A stretch of 64,000 nucleotides of DNA from Arthrobacter sp. Hiyo4 (GCA_002370555.1 AP014718.1:2666001-2730000); one strand, 5' to 3'. Counted from the stretch's first letter, positions 49,363 to 61,591 are shown. The notes: generated from the sequence alone by a model not told the origin. A program made the numbers and translations.

Positions 49363-50205
49363 TTAAGCCTGTCCTCCTTCTACTGCAGCAGGTGCAGCCT
49401 CAACTGCCGGAGCCTCGGCAGCCGGAGCTGCCTCCGCTGCCGGACGGTCGGTACGACGACGGCGGTCACCACGGTCAGCGCCGCCGGCGCCACCCGGGCG
49501 GCCCGGACGGTCGCTGGGACCGCGGCCACGGGACGGAGCAGCAGCTGCCTGCTGAGCCAGTTCCTTCGCGGTGACGTCACCCTTGTAGATCCAGACCTTC
49601 ACGCCGATGCGGCCGAAGGTGGTCTTGGCCTCGTAGAAGCCGTAGTCGATGTTCGCACGGAGGGTGTGCAGGGGCACACGGCCTTCGCGGTAGAACTCCG
49701 AGCGGGACATTTCTGCGCCACCCAGTCGACCGGAGCAGGCGATACGGATGCCCTTGGCACCTGCACGCTGAGCGGACTGCATGGCCTTCTTCATCGCACG
49801 GCGGAATGCCACGCGGGAAGTCAGCTGCTCAGCAACGCCCTGGGCAACAAGCTGTGCTTCCATCTCGGGGTTCTTGACCTCGAGGATGTTCAGCTGGACC
49901 TGCTTGCCCGTCAGCTTCTCAAGCTCGCCGCGGATGCGGTCTGCTTCAGCGCCGCGGCGGCCGATAACGATACCGGGACGTGCCGTGTGGATATCCACGC
50001 GGACACGGTCACGGGTGCGCTCGATCTCAACCTTGGCGATACCGGCGCGCTCCATGCCAACTGACATGAGCTGGCGGATACGGATGTCTTCGCGAACGAA
50101 GTCCTTGTACCGCTGTCCGGGCTTGGTGCTGTCAGCGAACCAGTGCGATACGTGATCGGTGGTGATGCCGAGTCGGAACCCGTGCGGGTTAACTTTCTGT
50201 CCCAC
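49363..50205 (-). CDS. rpsC: 30S ribosomal protein S3
   Basis: 280 residues. KH domain ([27 protein letters not shown] in part) and the C-terminal S3 domain [23 protein letters not shown] (in part). The tail of about 65 residues is Arg/Gly- then Ala/Glu-rich. Part of the mRNA entry site with helicase function. Intact. Confidence 0.97.
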   Translation of the reverse strand: MGQKVNPHGFRLGITTDHVSHWFADSTKPGQRYKDFVREDIRIRQLMSVGMERAGIAKVEIERTRDRVRVDIHTARPGIVIGRRGAEADRIRGELEKLTGKQVQLNILEVKNPEMEAQLVAQGVAEQLTSRVAFRRAMKKAMQSAQRAGAKGIRIACSGRLGGAEMSRSEFYREGRVPLHTLRANIDYGFYEAKTTFGRIGVKVWIYKGDVTAKELAQQAAAAPSRGRGPSDRPGRPGGAGGADRGDRRRRTDRPAAEAAPAAEAPAVEAAPAAVEGGQA

Positions 50206-50570
50206 TTAGCGAGCCTCCTCTTTCTCAGGTGTAGCGACTACCACAGTGATGTGGCTGGTGCGCTTCTTGATCTGAAATGCACGACCCTGAGCACGCGGCT
50301 GGAACCGCTTCATGGTCGGGCCTTCATCAACGAACATTTCGCTGATGATGAGGTCGCTTTCGTCAAACGAAACACCGTCGCGGTCCGCGAGGGACCGGGC
50401 GTTTGCGATTGCCGACTGTACTACCTTGAATACCGGCTCCGAAGCTGCCTGTGGGGCAAACTTCAGAATTGCCAGAGCCTCATTCGCTTGCTTACCACGA
50501 ACAAGGTTGACGACGCGCCGGCCTTCATAGGCGTTACGCGGATGTGACGCGCAATTGCCTTGGCTTCCAT
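50206..50570 (-). CDS. rplV: 50S ribosomal protein L22, one frameshift near the start
   Basis: An exit-tunnel protein. The ATG at 50570 (GGAAAG box upstream) opens [17 protein letters not shown]. At about 50522 the coding strand reads AAG-GCC-GGC where AAG-GCC-CGG is needed, so one C is lost. The body follows as [20 protein letters not shown] to the end EKEEAR. The restored length is 121 residues. Any longer reading frame from further upstream is an artefact of the loss. Confidence 0.95.
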
Positions 50571-50608
50571 TGCTTTCCTTCTCTCGTCTTTGACGTAAGT
50601 GCAGGCGC

Positions 50609-50890
50609 CTAGCGGCGCTTGCCCTTACGGTCGTCCTTGACATGGCCGCGGAATGTCCGCGTGGGAGCGAATTCGCCGAGCTTGTGCCCGACCATCGACT
50701 CAGTGACAAACACCGGAATGTGCTTGCGTCCGTCGTGTACGGCGATCGTGTGCCCAAGCATGTTGGGGATGATCATCGAACGGCGGGACCAGGTCTTGAT
50801 GACGTTCTTGGTGCCCTTTTCGTTTTCCCTGTCCACCTTTACAAAGAGGTGCTGGTCAACGAAAGGACCTTTTTTCAGGCTGCGTGGCAT
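50609..50890 (-). CDS. rpsS: 30S ribosomal protein S19
   Basis: 93 residues, [40 protein letters not shown], and the end [27 protein letters not shown] (in part). A head protein near the A-site finger. Intact. Confidence 0.98.
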   Translation of the reverse strand: MPRSLKKGPFVDQHLFVKVDRENEKGTKNVIKTWSRRSMIIPNMLGHTIAVHDGRKHIPVFVTESMVGHKLGEFAPTRTFRGHVKDDRKGKRR

Positions 50891-50902
50891 GTGTCCAGGC
50901 TC

Positions 50903-51742
50903 CTATCGCTTGTTCTTGCCAGTACGACGGCGACGAACAATAAGCTTGTCGCTCTCTTTGTTGGGACGCCGGGTGCGGCCTTCCCGCTTACCGTTCGGGT
51001 TGACGGGGTGACGTCCACCGGACGTCTTACCCTCGCCACCACCGTGCGGGTGGTCAACCGGGTTCATCGCGACACCACGGACGGTCGGGCGAACGCCCTT
51101 CCAGCGCATGCGGCCGGCCTTACCCCAGTTGATGTTCGACTGCTCGGCGTTGCCGACCTCGCCGACGGTTGCGCGGCAGCGCACGTCAACGTTGCGGATT
51201 TCGCCGGAAGGCAGACGCAGCTGGGCGAAGCGGCCTTCCTTGGCTACAAGCTGGATCGATGCGCCGGCGGAGCGGCCCATCTTGGCGCCGCCACCCGGAC
51301 GCAGTTCAACTGCGTGGATTACGGTACCAACCGGGATGTTGAGCAGCGGCAGGTTGTTACCGGGCTTGATGTCAGCACCGGAACCTGCCTCAACGACGTC
51401 ACCCTGGGAGAGCTTGTTCGGGGCGATGATGTAACGCTTGGTGCCATCAACGTAGTGCAGGAGGGCGATGCGAGCCGTACGGTTCGGATCGTACTCGATT
51501 TCGGCAACGCGGGCGTTGACGCCGTCTTTGTCGTGGCGACGGAAGTCGATCAGACGGTACTGGCGCTTGTGGCCACCACCCTTGTGACGGGTCGTGATCT
51601 TACCGGAGTTGTTACGGCCGCCCTTTTTGGGCAGCGGACGTACCAACGACTTTTCCGGCGTCGACCGCGTGATTTCGGTGAAGTCCGCTACGCTCGAGCC
51701 ACGACGGCCCGGGGTAGTCGGCTTGTATTTACGGATTCCCAT
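50903..51742 (-). CDS. rplB: 50S ribosomal protein L2
   Basis: 279 residues beginning [20 protein letters not shown]. Contains the L2 signature [21 protein letters not shown] with the conserved His implicated in the peptidyl-transferase centre. Ends [14 protein letters not shown]. Intact. Confidence 0.98.
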   Translation of the reverse strand: MGIRKYKPTTPGRRGSSVADFTEITRSTPEKSLVRPLPKKGGRNNSGKITTRHKGGGHKRQYRLIDFRRHDKDGVNARVAEIEYDPNRTARIALLHYVDGTKRYIIAPNKLSQGDVVEAGSGADIKPGNNLPLLNIPVGTVIHAVELRPGGGAKMGRSAGASIQLVAKEGRFAQLRLPSGEIRNVDVRCRATVGEVGNAEQSNINWGKAGRMRWKGVRPTVRGVAMNPVDHPHGGGEGKTSGGRHPVNPNGKREGRTRRPNKESDKLIVRRRRTGKNKR

Positions 51743-51771
51743 AATTTATTTCCTCGTTAAAGTGGTCTCCG

Positions 51772-52077
51772 CTACGAGAGCGGACCGCCGAAGATGTCGA
51801 TGGTGCCTTCTTTGAGGCTCACAATTGCACGCTTGGTGTTCTTGCGGGTACCCCATCCGAATTTGGTGCGCTTGCGCTTACCGGCACGGTTGATGGTGTT
51901 GATCGATTCGACCTTGACGGAGAAAATCTTCTCCACGGCCAGCTTGATCTCGGTCTTGTTCGAGCGGGGGTCCACCAGGAAGGTGTACTTGCCCTCATCG
52001 ATCAGGCCGTAGCTTTTTTCCGATACGACGGGTGCAAGCACGACGTCGCGCGGGTCTTTGATGGTGGCTGCACTCAC
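51772..52077 (-). CDS. rplW: 50S ribosomal protein L23
   Basis: 101 residues: [38 protein letters not shown] (in part), [24 protein letters not shown] docking site for SRP, trigger factor and SecYEG at the tunnel exit. Overlaps rplD by 4 bases. Confidence 0.97.
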   Translation of the reverse strand: MSAATIKDPRDVVLAPVVSEKSYGLIDEGKYTFLVDPRSNKTEIKLAVEKIFSVKVESINTINRAGKRKRTKFGWGTRKNTKRAIVSLKEGTIDIFGGPLS

Positions 52078-52697
52078 TTGGCATCCTCCTCGTTCTTTGC
52101 TACTGCCCGGTCAGCAACGAATGCTTCGTAGGCAGCCTTGGTGAAGACAACGTCGTCAGAGACGAGTACGTCGTAGGTGTTCAGCTGGTCTGCGTACAGA
52201 ACGTGAACACCGGCGAGGTTGCGCACAGAAAGTGCTGCAACATCGTTGGCGCGCTCGATGACAACCAGCAGGTTCTTGCGCTCGGAAACTCCGCGCAGCG
52301 TTGCCAGTGCGTTCTTGACGGACGGCTTCGTGCCCTCCACCAGTTCAGCAACAACATGGATGCGTCCGTTGCGTGCCCGGTCAGAGAGTGCGCCGCGCAG
52401 TGCAGCAGCAATCATCTTCTTGGGGGTGCGCTGGCTGTAGTCACGCGGTGTGGGACCGTGGACTACGCCACCACCGGTCATGTGAGGAGCACGGATTGAA
52501 CCCTGACGGGCGCGGCCGGTGCCCTTCTGCTTGAACGGCTTGCGACCTGCACCGGAAACCTCGGCGCGGGTCTTGGTTTTGTGGGTACCCTGGCGAGCAG
52601 CAGCGAGCTGGGCTACGACGACCTGGTGCAGCAGCGGCACGTTGGTCTGAACGTCGAAGATCTCTGCAGGCAGGTCAACCTTGACAGTGCTAGTCAT
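52074..52697 (-). CDS. rplD: 50S ribosomal protein L4
   Basis: 207 residues: [60 protein letters not shown] (in part), the extended loop that lines the exit tunnel. In E. coli L4 autoregulates the S10 operon; whether it does so here is unknown. Intact. Confidence 0.97.
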   Translation of the reverse strand: MTSTVKVDLPAEIFDVQTNVPLLHQVVVAQLAAARQGTHKTKTRAEVSGAGRKPFKQKGTGRARQGSIRAPHMTGGGVVHGPTPRDYSQRTPKKMIAAALRGALSDRARNGRIHVVAELVEGTKPSVKNALATLRGVSERKNLLVVIERANDVAALSVRNLAGVHVLYADQLNTYDVLVSDDVVFTKAAYEAFVADRAVAKNEEDAK

Positions 52698-52701
52698 TGA
52701 A

Positions 52702-53352
52702 CTAGGCTCCCTTCACGGCGGTGCGTACGAGTACGACCTGGCCGCGGGCGCCGGGAACGGCACCCTTGATGAGGAGCAGCGACTTCTCGACGTCAACTGC
52801 GTGAACCGTGAGGTTCAGCGTGGTGTGACGAACGGCGCCCATGCGGCCGGCCATTTTCATGCCCTTGAAGACGCGGCTCGGGGTGGATGCGCCACCGATT
52901 GAACCGGGCTTACGGTGGTTCTTGTGAGCACCGTGTGAGGCGGGAGCACCGTGGAAGCCGTGACGCTTCATAACACCGGCGAAGCCCTTACCCTTGGTGG
53001 TGCCAATAACGTCGATCTTCTGGCCGGCTTCGAAGAGCTCAACAGAAAGCTCCTGGCCCAGCTCGTAAGTGTCAGCATCTGCAGTGCGCAGTTCGACGAC
53101 GTGGCGGCGAGGCGTGACGCCTGCCTTTTCAAAGTGACCAGCCAGCGGCTTGGTGACCTTGCGGGGATCGATCTGGCCGTAGCCGATCTGAACAGCTACG
53201 TAGCCATCAGTGTCTGCGTTGCGCAGCTGGGTGATGACGTTCGAATCTGCCTGGACCACAGTGACGGGGATGAGCTTGTTGTTCTCGTCCCAGACCTGGG
53301 TCATGCCGAGCTTCGTGCCCAGCAGGCCCTTTACGTTACGGGTTGCGGTCAT
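52702..53352 (-). CDS. rplC: 50S ribosomal protein L3
   Basis: 216 residues: [25 protein letters not shown] (in part), [37 protein letters not shown] (in part). Initiates 50S assembly. Intact; 17 bases after rpsJ. Confidence 0.98.
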   Translation of the reverse strand: MTATRNVKGLLGTKLGMTQVWDENNKLIPVTVVQADSNVITQLRNADTDGYVAVQIGYGQIDPRKVTKPLAGHFEKAGVTPRRHVVELRTADADTYELGQELSVELFEAGQKIDVIGTTKGKGFAGVMKRHGFHGAPASHGAHKNHRKPGSIGGASTPSRVFKGMKMAGRMGAVRHTTLNLTVHAVDVEKSLLLIKGAVPGARGQVVLVRTAVKGA

Positions 53353-53369
53353 AGTCTCTCAGCACCTCC

Positions 53370-53678
53370 CTACAGCTTGATTTCGATGTTCACGTCGGCC
53401 GGCAGGTCGAGACGCATAAGCGAATCAACAGCCTTCGGCGTGGGATCGATGATGTCGATAAGACGCTTGTGCGTGCGCATTTCAAAGTGCTCGCGGCTGT
53501 CCTTGTACTTGTGCGGAGAGCGAATAACACAGTAAATGTTCTTCTCCGTCGGCAGCGGCACGGGGCCAACTACCGTTGCGCCTGCGCGCGTGACCGTCTC
53601 AACGATCTTCCGTGCTGAAACGTCAATGACCTCGTGGTCATATGACTTCAGCCGGATGCGGATTTTTTGTCCCGCCAT
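53370..53678 (-). CDS. rpsJ: 30S ribosomal protein S10
   Basis: 102 residues: [32 protein letters not shown] (in part), [36 protein letters not shown] (in part). First gene of the S10 unit, also the NusE transcription factor. Intact, with a GAAAGAGAGT box upstream. Confidence 0.98.
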   Translation of the reverse strand: MAGQKIRIRLKSYDHEVIDVSARKIVETVTRAGATVVGPVPLPTEKNIYCVIRSPHKYKDSREHFEMRTHKRLIDIIDPTPKAVDSLMRLDLPADVNIEIKL

Positions 53679-54123
53679 GTCGCCTGACTCTCTTTCAGTT
53701 AGTGCTGCTCCCGGTGAGGGCTGCTCTGTTCACTTTCTTGTTGCATGTGGCTGCCGAAGCATTTGAAGTCTGAACTACCACCCGCCGCACAAGCTGAATC
53801 CGGATGAATCCGGGTTCCTCAACCTGCCGACGTAACCGACCCCCGCGGTCGGGCGTGTCGCGCTTAGCACGCATACAAATCCGCAGTTCCATGGGGAGTG
53901 GGTTATGTTTGGGCTTCCACTTGGACCCTGACATCCGGCATTATCCGGATCGGGACACGAAGAAGCGCTTGAACAACTCATCTAGTATGCCGGATATTAT
54001 GCCCAGAAGCGAATCTGCAGGCTGACGCCTCCCCGTACAGCAGATGTGCCAGCACAGTGCGCATTCGGACCCTGCGCGACCTGGGGTCATTGCCTTCGGC
54101 AACATCCGAATGGATGATGGGGA
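53679..54123. other. Divergent gene-free region: S10 leader and beta-glucosidase upstream region
   Basis: About 445 bases without a gene. The S10 side can form a small hairpin at 53796-53817 (GAATCCGG / CCGGGTTC) in the leader. Several ATCCGG copies and the near-palindrome CATCCGGCATTATCCGGAT (53931-53949) may be regulatory. I could not identify promoter boxes with confidence. Confidence 0.4.
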
Positions 54124-55573
54124 ATGACCGTCGAAAATGACGTTTCCGTCCAGGATCTGGCCGACCGACTGCCCAGCTCGTTCACCCTCGGTGTTGCCGC
54201 GGCCGCCTTCCAGATCGAAGGCTCCCTCTCCGCTGACGGACGGGGTCCCTCCGGCTGGGACGCCTTCTCTGAGAAACCCGGCGCCATCGTTGATGGACAC
54301 TCCCCGGCAGTGGCTTGCGACCACTACAACCGCTCGCCCGAAGATGTGGCTCTGATGCGGGACCTCGGCGTGGATTCCTACCGCTTTTCCATCTCCTGGC
54401 CGCGGATCCAACCGGACGGCCGCGGCGCGTTCAACAAACAGGGCCTGGACTTCTACGACCGCCTGATCGACCAGCTGCTCGAAGCCGGCATCTCCCCCAT
54501 GGCCACCCTCTACCACTGGGATACACCACTGCCCTTGGAGCACCGTGGCGGCTGGATGAACAGGGCCACCGCCGAACGCTTCGCTGAGTACGCAGGCGAG
54601 GCCGGCCGGCGTTTCGGTGACCGCGTAGACCAGTGGGTAACCCTCAACGAACCTGCCTCGGTAGTCCTCAACGGCTATGCGCTGGGCGTCCATGCCCCCG
54701 GACGGGATCTCCTCTTTGATGCCTTTCCTGCTGTCCACAACCAACTGCTTGCCCATGGCATGGCCGTCCAGGCGCTGCGGGCGGCAGGGGTCCGCGGCGG
54801 AATCGGCGTGACCAACCTCCACTCCCCGTCCGGCCGGCCACGCGAAAAATCACGGACAAATACATCGCGCTGGTTTTCGACCTGATGCTCAACCGCATCT
54901 ATGCCGATCCCGTGCTCCTGGGCCGATACCCCGCCCGCCGCTCATCGCCAAGCCCTGGTTCCGGTCGTTCGGAAGAATCCCCGACGCCGACCTCCGCACC
55001 ATCCACCAGCCCCTGGACTTCTACGGCGTGAACTATTACTACCCCACGAAGGTGGCAGCCGGACGGGGTCCGGCCGAAAGCCCCACGGGTCCTGCCGAGG
55101 CGATGGTGCGGGTGCCGTTCCATCAGGAGCCGTTCCCCGAATACGGCACCACGGGTTTCGGCTGGCCGGTAGCGCCGGAGCATCTGGGCATCCTGCTGCG
55201 CGAACTAAAGGACCGCTATAAAGGGGAGCTGCCCCCGCTGTACATCACCGAAAGCGGCGCCAGCTTCCCGGAGCCCGACCACGTCAGCGGCCCCATCCAG
55301 GACCTGGGGCGGATCAATTACATCGCGGACCACCTGCGGCACGCACTGGAGGCGACGGCACCGGGCGGAATCGCCCACGACGTGGACCTCCGCGGCTACT
55401 ATGTCTGGACGCTGATGGACAACTTCGAATGGGCCGCGGGGTACTCCCAGCGCTTCGGCCTGGTGCACGTGGATTTCGACACCCTGGAGCGCACACCCAA
55501 GGAATCGTTCTACTGGTACCGGGCGCTCAGTCAGGCCCGAAAATCACTGGCCGGCGAAGGCCAGCCCGGCTGA
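54124..55573 (+). CDS. GH1 beta-glucosidase, two frameshifts
   Basis: Hydrolyses beta-glucosides such as cellobiose by retaining catalysis in the cytosol (no signal peptide). ATG after ATGATGGGGA. The GH1 start is FTLGVAAAAFQIEGSLSADGRG. The acid/base Glu is in TLNEP at about residue 175 and the nucleophile Glu is in ITESGA at about 375. GYYVWTLMDNFEWAAGYSQRFGL (in part) is the C-terminal family motif. One-base losses near 54828 (C run before GTCCGG) and 54934 break the frame. Joined, the middle reads ATRKITDKYIALVFDLMLNR and PLIAKPWFRSFGRIPDADL. The restored length is about 483 residues. No sugar transporter or regulator adjoins it. Confidence 0.9.
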
Positions 55574-55615
55574 ACACCGGCGAACAACCCGGCCGTCGGA
55601 GTCCCGGTGGCCTCG

Positions 55616-55741
55616 CTACTTGTCCTTGTTGGCCCGGTTGATGCGCTTGGCGCGGTCAATCTCGGTGCGGAAATGCTTCTTGGCCCAGAAAACTCCGGCG
55701 ACCACGGCGACCACGATGATCAGAAAAATCAGCCATTCCAT
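55616..55741 (-). CDS. 41-residue single-pass membrane protein
   Basis: Too short for most gene callers. ATG with GAGGAGT 6 bases upstream; sequence MEWLIFLIIVVAVVAGVFWA as a membrane helix, then a basic cytosolic tail (KKHFRTEIDRAKRINRANKDK in part) with alternating Arg/Lys. It lies between the beta-glucosidase (opposite strand) and the large membrane protein (same strand, 79 bases upstream). No known family recognised. The strong ribosome site and balanced topology make it credible. Confidence 0.6.
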   Translation of the reverse strand: MEWLIFLIIVVAVVAGVFWAKKHFRTEIDRAKRINRANKDK

Positions 55742-55819
55742 GATGTACTCCTCTCGCTGTCTGCAACAGTATCAGTGCCCGCGGGACGGTTCCTGCGGTC
55801 GCGGGACGGCGGGCTGGAC

Positions 55820-58800
55820 TCAGGCCCGGGTCACCTCTGGTCCCGCCTCCGGCGCCTGACCGGCCGTTCCACGGTTCAGCCGCCAGACGGCAAAGACGAT
55901 CAGCCCCACAGCGATGAACGCCAACAGCAGGAACGTGTACTGCCGCATGGCCCACAGAATGCAGGCGGCCACCCCGCCGCGCCCCACCAGACGAAGAGCC
56001 GTTCCCCAGTCCAAGGCCTGCCGTGAGCAGCAGGGCGAAGAGCACCAGGACCCATAGCTGCTGCCCAGCGTTCCCGCCGAACACAATGCCCAGGCCGCTC
56101 AGCGAGAGCAACACAGAGGCCGCGCCCACCAGGAACCGGCCGGCAGCTTGGTTGCCGGCGAAGTAGCGCAAGCCACCAAGGACCGCGGCCAGGACCACGT
56201 ACCACTGGACAACCCAGAAGGGACTGGGAAGGTCGGTCAACAGCCGGCCTGTGCGATCTTCAGGCGCGTCCAGTTCGAAGATGGCAGCACGCTGGATAGC
56301 TACGGTGAGGAGCAACGCACCCACTTCGAGGGCGATCCGTCGCGCCCTTGCGGGTGCCTCCCTATAGGACACCCCGACGGCGGCGGCCAGCCCGGCGGCC
56401 GCCGTCCAGGACGTTGCATCGTGCCGGATTCCGACGAAGGCCACCAGCACGAGGCCGAGGAACGCCGCACCGGCAAGCGACCAACGTCGCACCGGATCGG
56501 CCTGCAACGGGCCGCTGCGCATGAGCCGCACAGTGTAGAGGGCGGCCGAAGCCATGCCCGCGCCGGTCAGCCATGGCAGGAATCCGTCCCAGACGCCGGG
56601 GACATCCTGATACGCCTCCGCCGCCAATGCGACAGACCCGCCGAGCGCGGCCACGACTGCCGGCGGATACAGGACCGGCAGCTCCTCGATATGCGACGCT
56701 GTAAAGCACACGGCCGACAGGACCAGGACAGCCGCTCCCGTCACCCAGTCGGCCGCCAACGCCGAGATCAGCAGCCCAACACCGGCAAACGAGCCGGCGG
56801 TAACCAGCCAGAGCCAATGCTCGACGTCCGCCTTGCCAGCGGTCTGTTGGTGACCATTCTGCTCGTGCCCGTTCTGAGTGAGCCCGTTCTGCCGGCCAGC
56901 ATTCTGCCGGCCCGCGTTCTGCCGGTCCCGCAGGATGCCGGCAGCGGTTGCGAGCAGCGCACCACCCAGCAGAGTCACGGCAGTGCCGGTGTGGCTCAGG
57001 ACCGCGGTCACAAGGAACGTCCCGCCGAACGTGAACAGCGGCCCAGGGCGAGCACGCCGAACAGCGCAGCATACACAGCGAAGTAACGGGCTCCGTTGGC
57101 ACTGAAGAGTCTCCGGGCCACCACGGCAGAGACCAGCAGCAACAGCAGTTCCAGCAACACCACCCAGCGGCCGCCGTCGTCGTCCTGCGCCAGCAGCGCG
57201 ACGCCACCCTGCCTGGTCACGTAGACCAGCGGCAGCAGTGCCTGCCCGGACAGGGTGATCCAGACTGCAGCCTGCTGGAAGGGGATGTCAGCCAGCCGTG
57301 AGCGCATCACCCAGCGGACGGCATGTTGGGCCACGAGCACCAGGGCGAAGGTCACCGAAACCACTGTGGGCGAGGCGGTGATGTCGTAGCTGAGGACCAC
57401 CGCGAGGCCTGCGGTCAGCGCGCGGGCCGCCACAAAGTACCAGCCCTTCCCGGCCCGCTGTTGCTCGGCCACCACCATCAGCGTGGAGTAGACCGCGAAG
57501 ATGCCCAGGACCAGTTCCACCCGAAGCAGGTCGCCATCGCTGAGAACCAGCAGCGATACAAATGCAAACGGGGCCAGCCAGACGGCGCCCGCCTCCCGAC
57601 GGAGGAAGTACCCCGAGGCGGCGGCGCCGAGGGCCACAAGTCCTGCAGCGGAGGTCCCCTGCCAGTCTGCCGGACCTGACTGCATGAGGCTGGCAATGCC
57701 GGCCAACTGGAGAAGGAGCACTGCGCCCGCGTCAGCAAGAATCCCGCGGGGAGCACGACGGCGGACGGCAGCCACCAGCGGAAAGCACAGCTGGAGTGCC
57801 AGCACGGTCACCAGGACCGTCGCCGGTTGGACCACTTCGTCCGCGATGACCACCGGGCCGCCGTCCCGCCGCAGCTGGTGAAAAGCTGTCAGGGCAAGTA
57901 CGGTGGCTGCCGCCCGGGCGAACCACCAGTAGGCCCACCGCTGTTGGCGCAGGGGCAGACGAACTGCGGTAATGATCAGATACGCCACGACCAGAAGCAG
58001 CGCCACGTTTCCCGCGCCTTGCGAAACTGCCTGGAACGCGACCGTCGCGGCGACCACGGACATACCCAGCGGCAAGGCCTCCCACACCGTTGCAACCCAG
58101 TCCGGTTCCGTAGCCGGCCGTGGCACCACCAGGGCTCCGATGACAAAAGCGGCAGCAAGCTGGATGGTCACACAGACGGCTGTCAGGCCGTGGTCCGGAG
58201 AGGTCTCAATGAACGGCATCCCGACCAGAACCAGTGCACCCCCGGCACCGAAGACGACCAAGGTTGCCTCGGGCGCCAACGTCCGCACGCCCGCACGTTC
58301 CAGGAGCGCCGTCAGGAGTTGCTGGCACACAAGTGCCAGCAACAACGCGAACACGGACGTCCCGGCCCGCCCGGGGCTGTCATCCATCACGGCCGCGACA
58401 GTTACGGGGACCGCACAGGTGAGTCCCAACCGGGACCCCAGAACCAACCGGCCGCGGAAATCACCTGCCGCGAAAACCCACGGATCGCCCAGAAGCCGGC
58501 CGCGGCGAGCAGCATTCCGGCGAGCGGCCAAGCGCCCATCGAAGGCGAAACTATGCCGGCCAAGACCAGTGCGGCCACTGGCGCCCATTCGGCCCGGCCC
58601 GCCCCCTTGACTGCCAGCACCATGCCCGTGGCCAACGATAGTGCCACTGGCACCCACAGCGGCACCGTGGTACCCGCTGCGACAGAACCGTAGCCGTCCA
58701 TAGCGCGGAAGAAGCCGACAGCGGTCTCCTGAACGCTGAACGCCGTGGTGGCCGCGAGTTGCAGAACAAACGTCGCCCGGGCATCAACCTGCCAGCGTTC

Positions 58801-59997
58801 TCCGGCGGCGTCTTGACTGTTGCCGGCGGCCGACGGGTCTGCCGGCTGCTGCGGAAACCAGCCCGTCAGCCTGGCCGACAGGAACGCCAGCCCCGCTGCC
58901 TGGGCGGCGAACAGTACGCCAGCGGCGAGCAGGGCATCAGTCCCCGGCCGGTCAGGTGCCAGATCTCGACGGCGGCAGCTACAGTCAGGGCCGCCCGCGC
59001 CGCATAGAAGTTGATCAACCGGAACCGCCCCGGAACAGCGGACATAAGGGCAAAATAGACTCCGCACATCCCAATGACCAGCGCGTACTCAGCTTTGTCC
59101 AAGTACAACGGCACGCAGGTCGCGGCGACGGCAACGGCCGGAACCACCAACGGGTGCAGGACCATCAGCGGCCTGGCATACACCGGCGGCAGCCAACGCG
59201 GACGGGCACGGGCAATGCCAGTTAGCAGCACGGCGACGGCTATGAGCGCAGCGAAATACCAGACGAGCGCGCCGCCCAGGATTGAAACGCCGGAGAACGC
59301 CGTGGACGCCACAAACGTGAAGGAAAGGTACACGAGAACCCTGCTCTCCAGCCGGACCGCCGCCGCAACATAAGCCGCGGTACCGATCAGCGACGTGATC
59401 AGCCAGGCAGACGGGCCGTGATGCAATGCGAAGTTGTACAAAGCCAGCCCGGTCACAGGAACCAGGGCAAGCCCCGTGCCGGTGAACGCCACGGCAGCAG
59501 GCTTCAGCCGCGGGACCCGGGTGTGCAGTACAAAGCCCGCGCCATAGAAAAGCGCTGTGACTGCGCAGACGCCGGCAAAGCGCAACATGGGCGGAAGGCT
59601 GGTGCCGATGAAGAGTGCTGCGGCAGCCACCAGCAGCAGGCTGGCCACGTACAGCGTGATGTTGATGTTCTGCCGGTCCCGCTTTTCACGGCGGCCTGGC
59701 GCTCAGCCGGTGTCTCCGTAAATGTCTGGAACGAGGCGGCCGGAGACTGCGGCGGAATCCTCTGTGGCACCGACGCGGTGGGCGACGGCGACGATAAGGG
59801 CGCCGAAGGCGACGCCGGCACCAGGGAGATGCTGACGTCGGCGGGCACCGGCGTGGCCGGCGTGGGCACGCTGCTGGCTGCCGCCGTCGTACGCTGCCCC
59901 GGGGGCGGGCCTCCCCCAGCCGTGAGTCGGTGTCCGCTGAACTTGGCGATTGCGTGGCCCCCGAACTTGGCTGGCCGGACGCCCGAAGCTTGGCCAC
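55820..59997 (-). CDS. Very large polytopic membrane protein (SCO7613-like), several frameshifts
   Basis: An N-terminal Ser/Pro/Thr-rich linker of about 110 residues, then a hydrophilic turn (QAAVK... DRQNINITLYVASLLL) and roughly 30 or more membrane helices to the end. It matches in style the actinobacterial 'SCO7613 C-terminal domain' membrane proteins, whose function is unknown. At least four, more likely seven, one-base losses (about 59900, 59690, 58940, 58470, 57040, 56000 and others) split it. The restored length is about 1,390 residues. A hydrophilic insert with QNAGRQNAGRQNG and QNGHEQNGH lies near 56850-56930. The GTG at 59997 is a tentative start. The stop follows EAGPEVTRA. Confidence 0.65.
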
Positions 59998-60127
59998 GGC
60001 GTCAAGCCACCCCTGAAGGTGACCGTCGCGGTACCCGCTTCATATGATTCGTCCCTCACGGCGGTCCCTTTCCAAAGGGCAGGCCTGCCTGCACAATTAA
60101 TCCAGTGATTGGATTAATTGTAGCAAA

Positions 60128-60161
60128 GAACAGCCCCGCTGCACTAGCAGCGGGGCTGTTC
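60128..60161 (-). terminator. Terminator downstream of tuf
   Basis: A perfect 14-bp stem GAACAGCCCCGCTG / CAGCGGGGCTGTTC with loop CACTAG, about 55 bases after the tuf stop. AT-rich DNA lies on both sides. Confidence 0.9.
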
Positions 60162-60215
60162 CGAACTTCGCGTCAGGCCGTCAGACGGCGATCAGCTCCG
60201 TAATCAACAAGTAAA

Positions 60216-61406
60216 TTACTTGATGATCTTGGTAACGCGTCCTGAACCAACGGTGCGGCCGCCTTCGCGGATAGCGAAGCCGAGGCCCTCTTCCATGGCG
60301 ATGGGCTGGATGAGCGCAACGGTCATCTCAGTGTTGTCGCCAGGCATAACCATTTCCGTGCCTTCCGGCAGGGTGATAACGCCGGTTACGTCCGTGGTAC
60401 GGAAGTAGAACTGCGGGCGGTAGTTCGAGTAGAACGGGTTGTGACGTCCGCCTTCGTCCTTGGAGAGGATGTAGACGTTGGCCTCGAAGTCGGTGTGCGG
60501 GGTGATGGAACCCGGCTTGACGACAACCTGGCCACGCTCTACGTCATCGCGCTTCAGACCGCGGAGCAGGAGGCCACAGTTCTCGCCGGCCCATGCTTCG
60601 TCGAGCTGCTTGTGGAACATCTCGATACCGGTAACCGTGGTCTTCTGGACCGGGCGGATGCCGACGATCTCGACCTCGGAGTTGATGGCAAGAGTTCCAC
60701 GCTCGGCGCGGCCCGTTACAACGGTGCCACGGCCGGTGATCGTGAAGACATCTTCGATCGGCATCAGGAACGGCTTGTCACGGTCACGTACGGGGTCCGG
60801 AACGGACTCGTCGACAGCTGCCATGAGGTCCTCGACGGACTTGACCCAAACCGGGTCGCCTTCGAGAGCCTTCAGACCGGAAACGCGAACAACCGGAGCT
60901 TCATCGCCATCGAAGCCCTGAGCCGAAAGCAGCTCACGAACTTCCATTTCAACGAGGTCCAGCAGCTCTTCGTCGTCGACCATGTCCGACTTGTTCAGCG
61001 CAACCAGCAGGTAGGGAACGCCAACCTGGCGGGCAAGCAGAACGTGCTCGCGGGTCTGAGCCATCGGGCCGTCAGTGGCGGCAACCACGAGGATTGCACC
61101 GTCCATCTGTGCAGCACCGGTGATCATGTTCTTGATGTAGTCAGCGTGACCCGGAGCGTCTACGTGTGCGTAGTGGCGCTTCTCGGTCTGGTACTCAACG
61201 TGGGAAATGTTGATCGTGATGCCACGCTGGCGCTCTTCCGGAGCAGAGTCAATCGACGCGAAGTCGCGCTGCTCGTTGAGAGTCGGGTACTTGTCGTACA
61301 GCACCTTGGAAATGGCGGCAGTCAGCGTCGTCTTACCGTGGTCAACGTGACCAATGGTGCCGATGTTGACGTGCGGCTTAGTCCGCTCGAACTTTGCCTT
61401 TGCCAC
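60216..61406 (-). CDS. tuf: Elongation factor Tu
   Basis: Delivers aminoacyl-tRNA to the ribosome. 396 residues starting at a GTG ([18 protein letters not shown]) with AGGAGG upstream. G motifs: [28 protein letters not shown]. Domain 2 and 3 motifs include [13 protein letters not shown] and the ending GRVTKIIK. Intact, no break, even though the neighbours show base losses. Follows fusA by 244 bases. Confidence 0.99.
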   Translation of the reverse strand: MAKAKFERTKPHVNIGTIGHVDHGKTTLTAAISKVLYDKYPTLNEQRDFASIDSAPEERQRGITINISHVEYQTEKRHYAHVDAPGHADYIKNMITGAAQMDGAILVVAATDGPMAQTREHVLLARQVGVPYLLVALNKSDMVDDEELLDLVEMEVRELLSAQGFDGDEAPVVRVSGLKALEGDPVWVKSVEDLMAAVDESVPDPVRDRDKPFLMPIEDVFTITGRGTVVTGRAERGTLAINSEVEIVGIRPVQKTTVTGIEMFHKQLDEAWAGENCGLLLRGLKRDDVERGQVVVKPGSITPHTDFEANVYILSKDEGGRHNPFYSNYRPQFYFRTTDVTGVITLPEGTEMVMPGDNTEMTVALIQPIAMEEGLGFAIREGGRTVGSGRVTKIIK

Positions 61407-61546
61407 AGGTTCCTCCTAGAACGTTTTCAAATGACTTACCCTTCAACCGCGCTTATCGCGGCAGAAACTCAGGCAAGTCTACTTGGGGGCTTTGGATTGG
61501 TGAAATTGCAGATTCAGGAACTAATACTAGTCCCTCGAGCCTGTTC

Positions 61547-61591
61547 GTGCAGATGGCCGGGCCCGGCTTGACCGGACCCGGCCACCTGCAC
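61547..61591 (-). terminator. Long hairpin between fusA and tuf
   Basis: GTGCAG...GGCCGGG.CCGG, loop CTTGA, CCGG.CCCGGCC...CTGCAC: a stem of about 18 pairs with two or three mismatches. It may partly stop transcription after fusA; tuf probably also has its own promoter downstream of it. Confidence 0.65.

Noticed and set aside
50642..51760. Long open frame on the plus strand opposite rpsS and rplB
   Set aside because: A shadow of the ribosomal genes, without ribosome site or motif.
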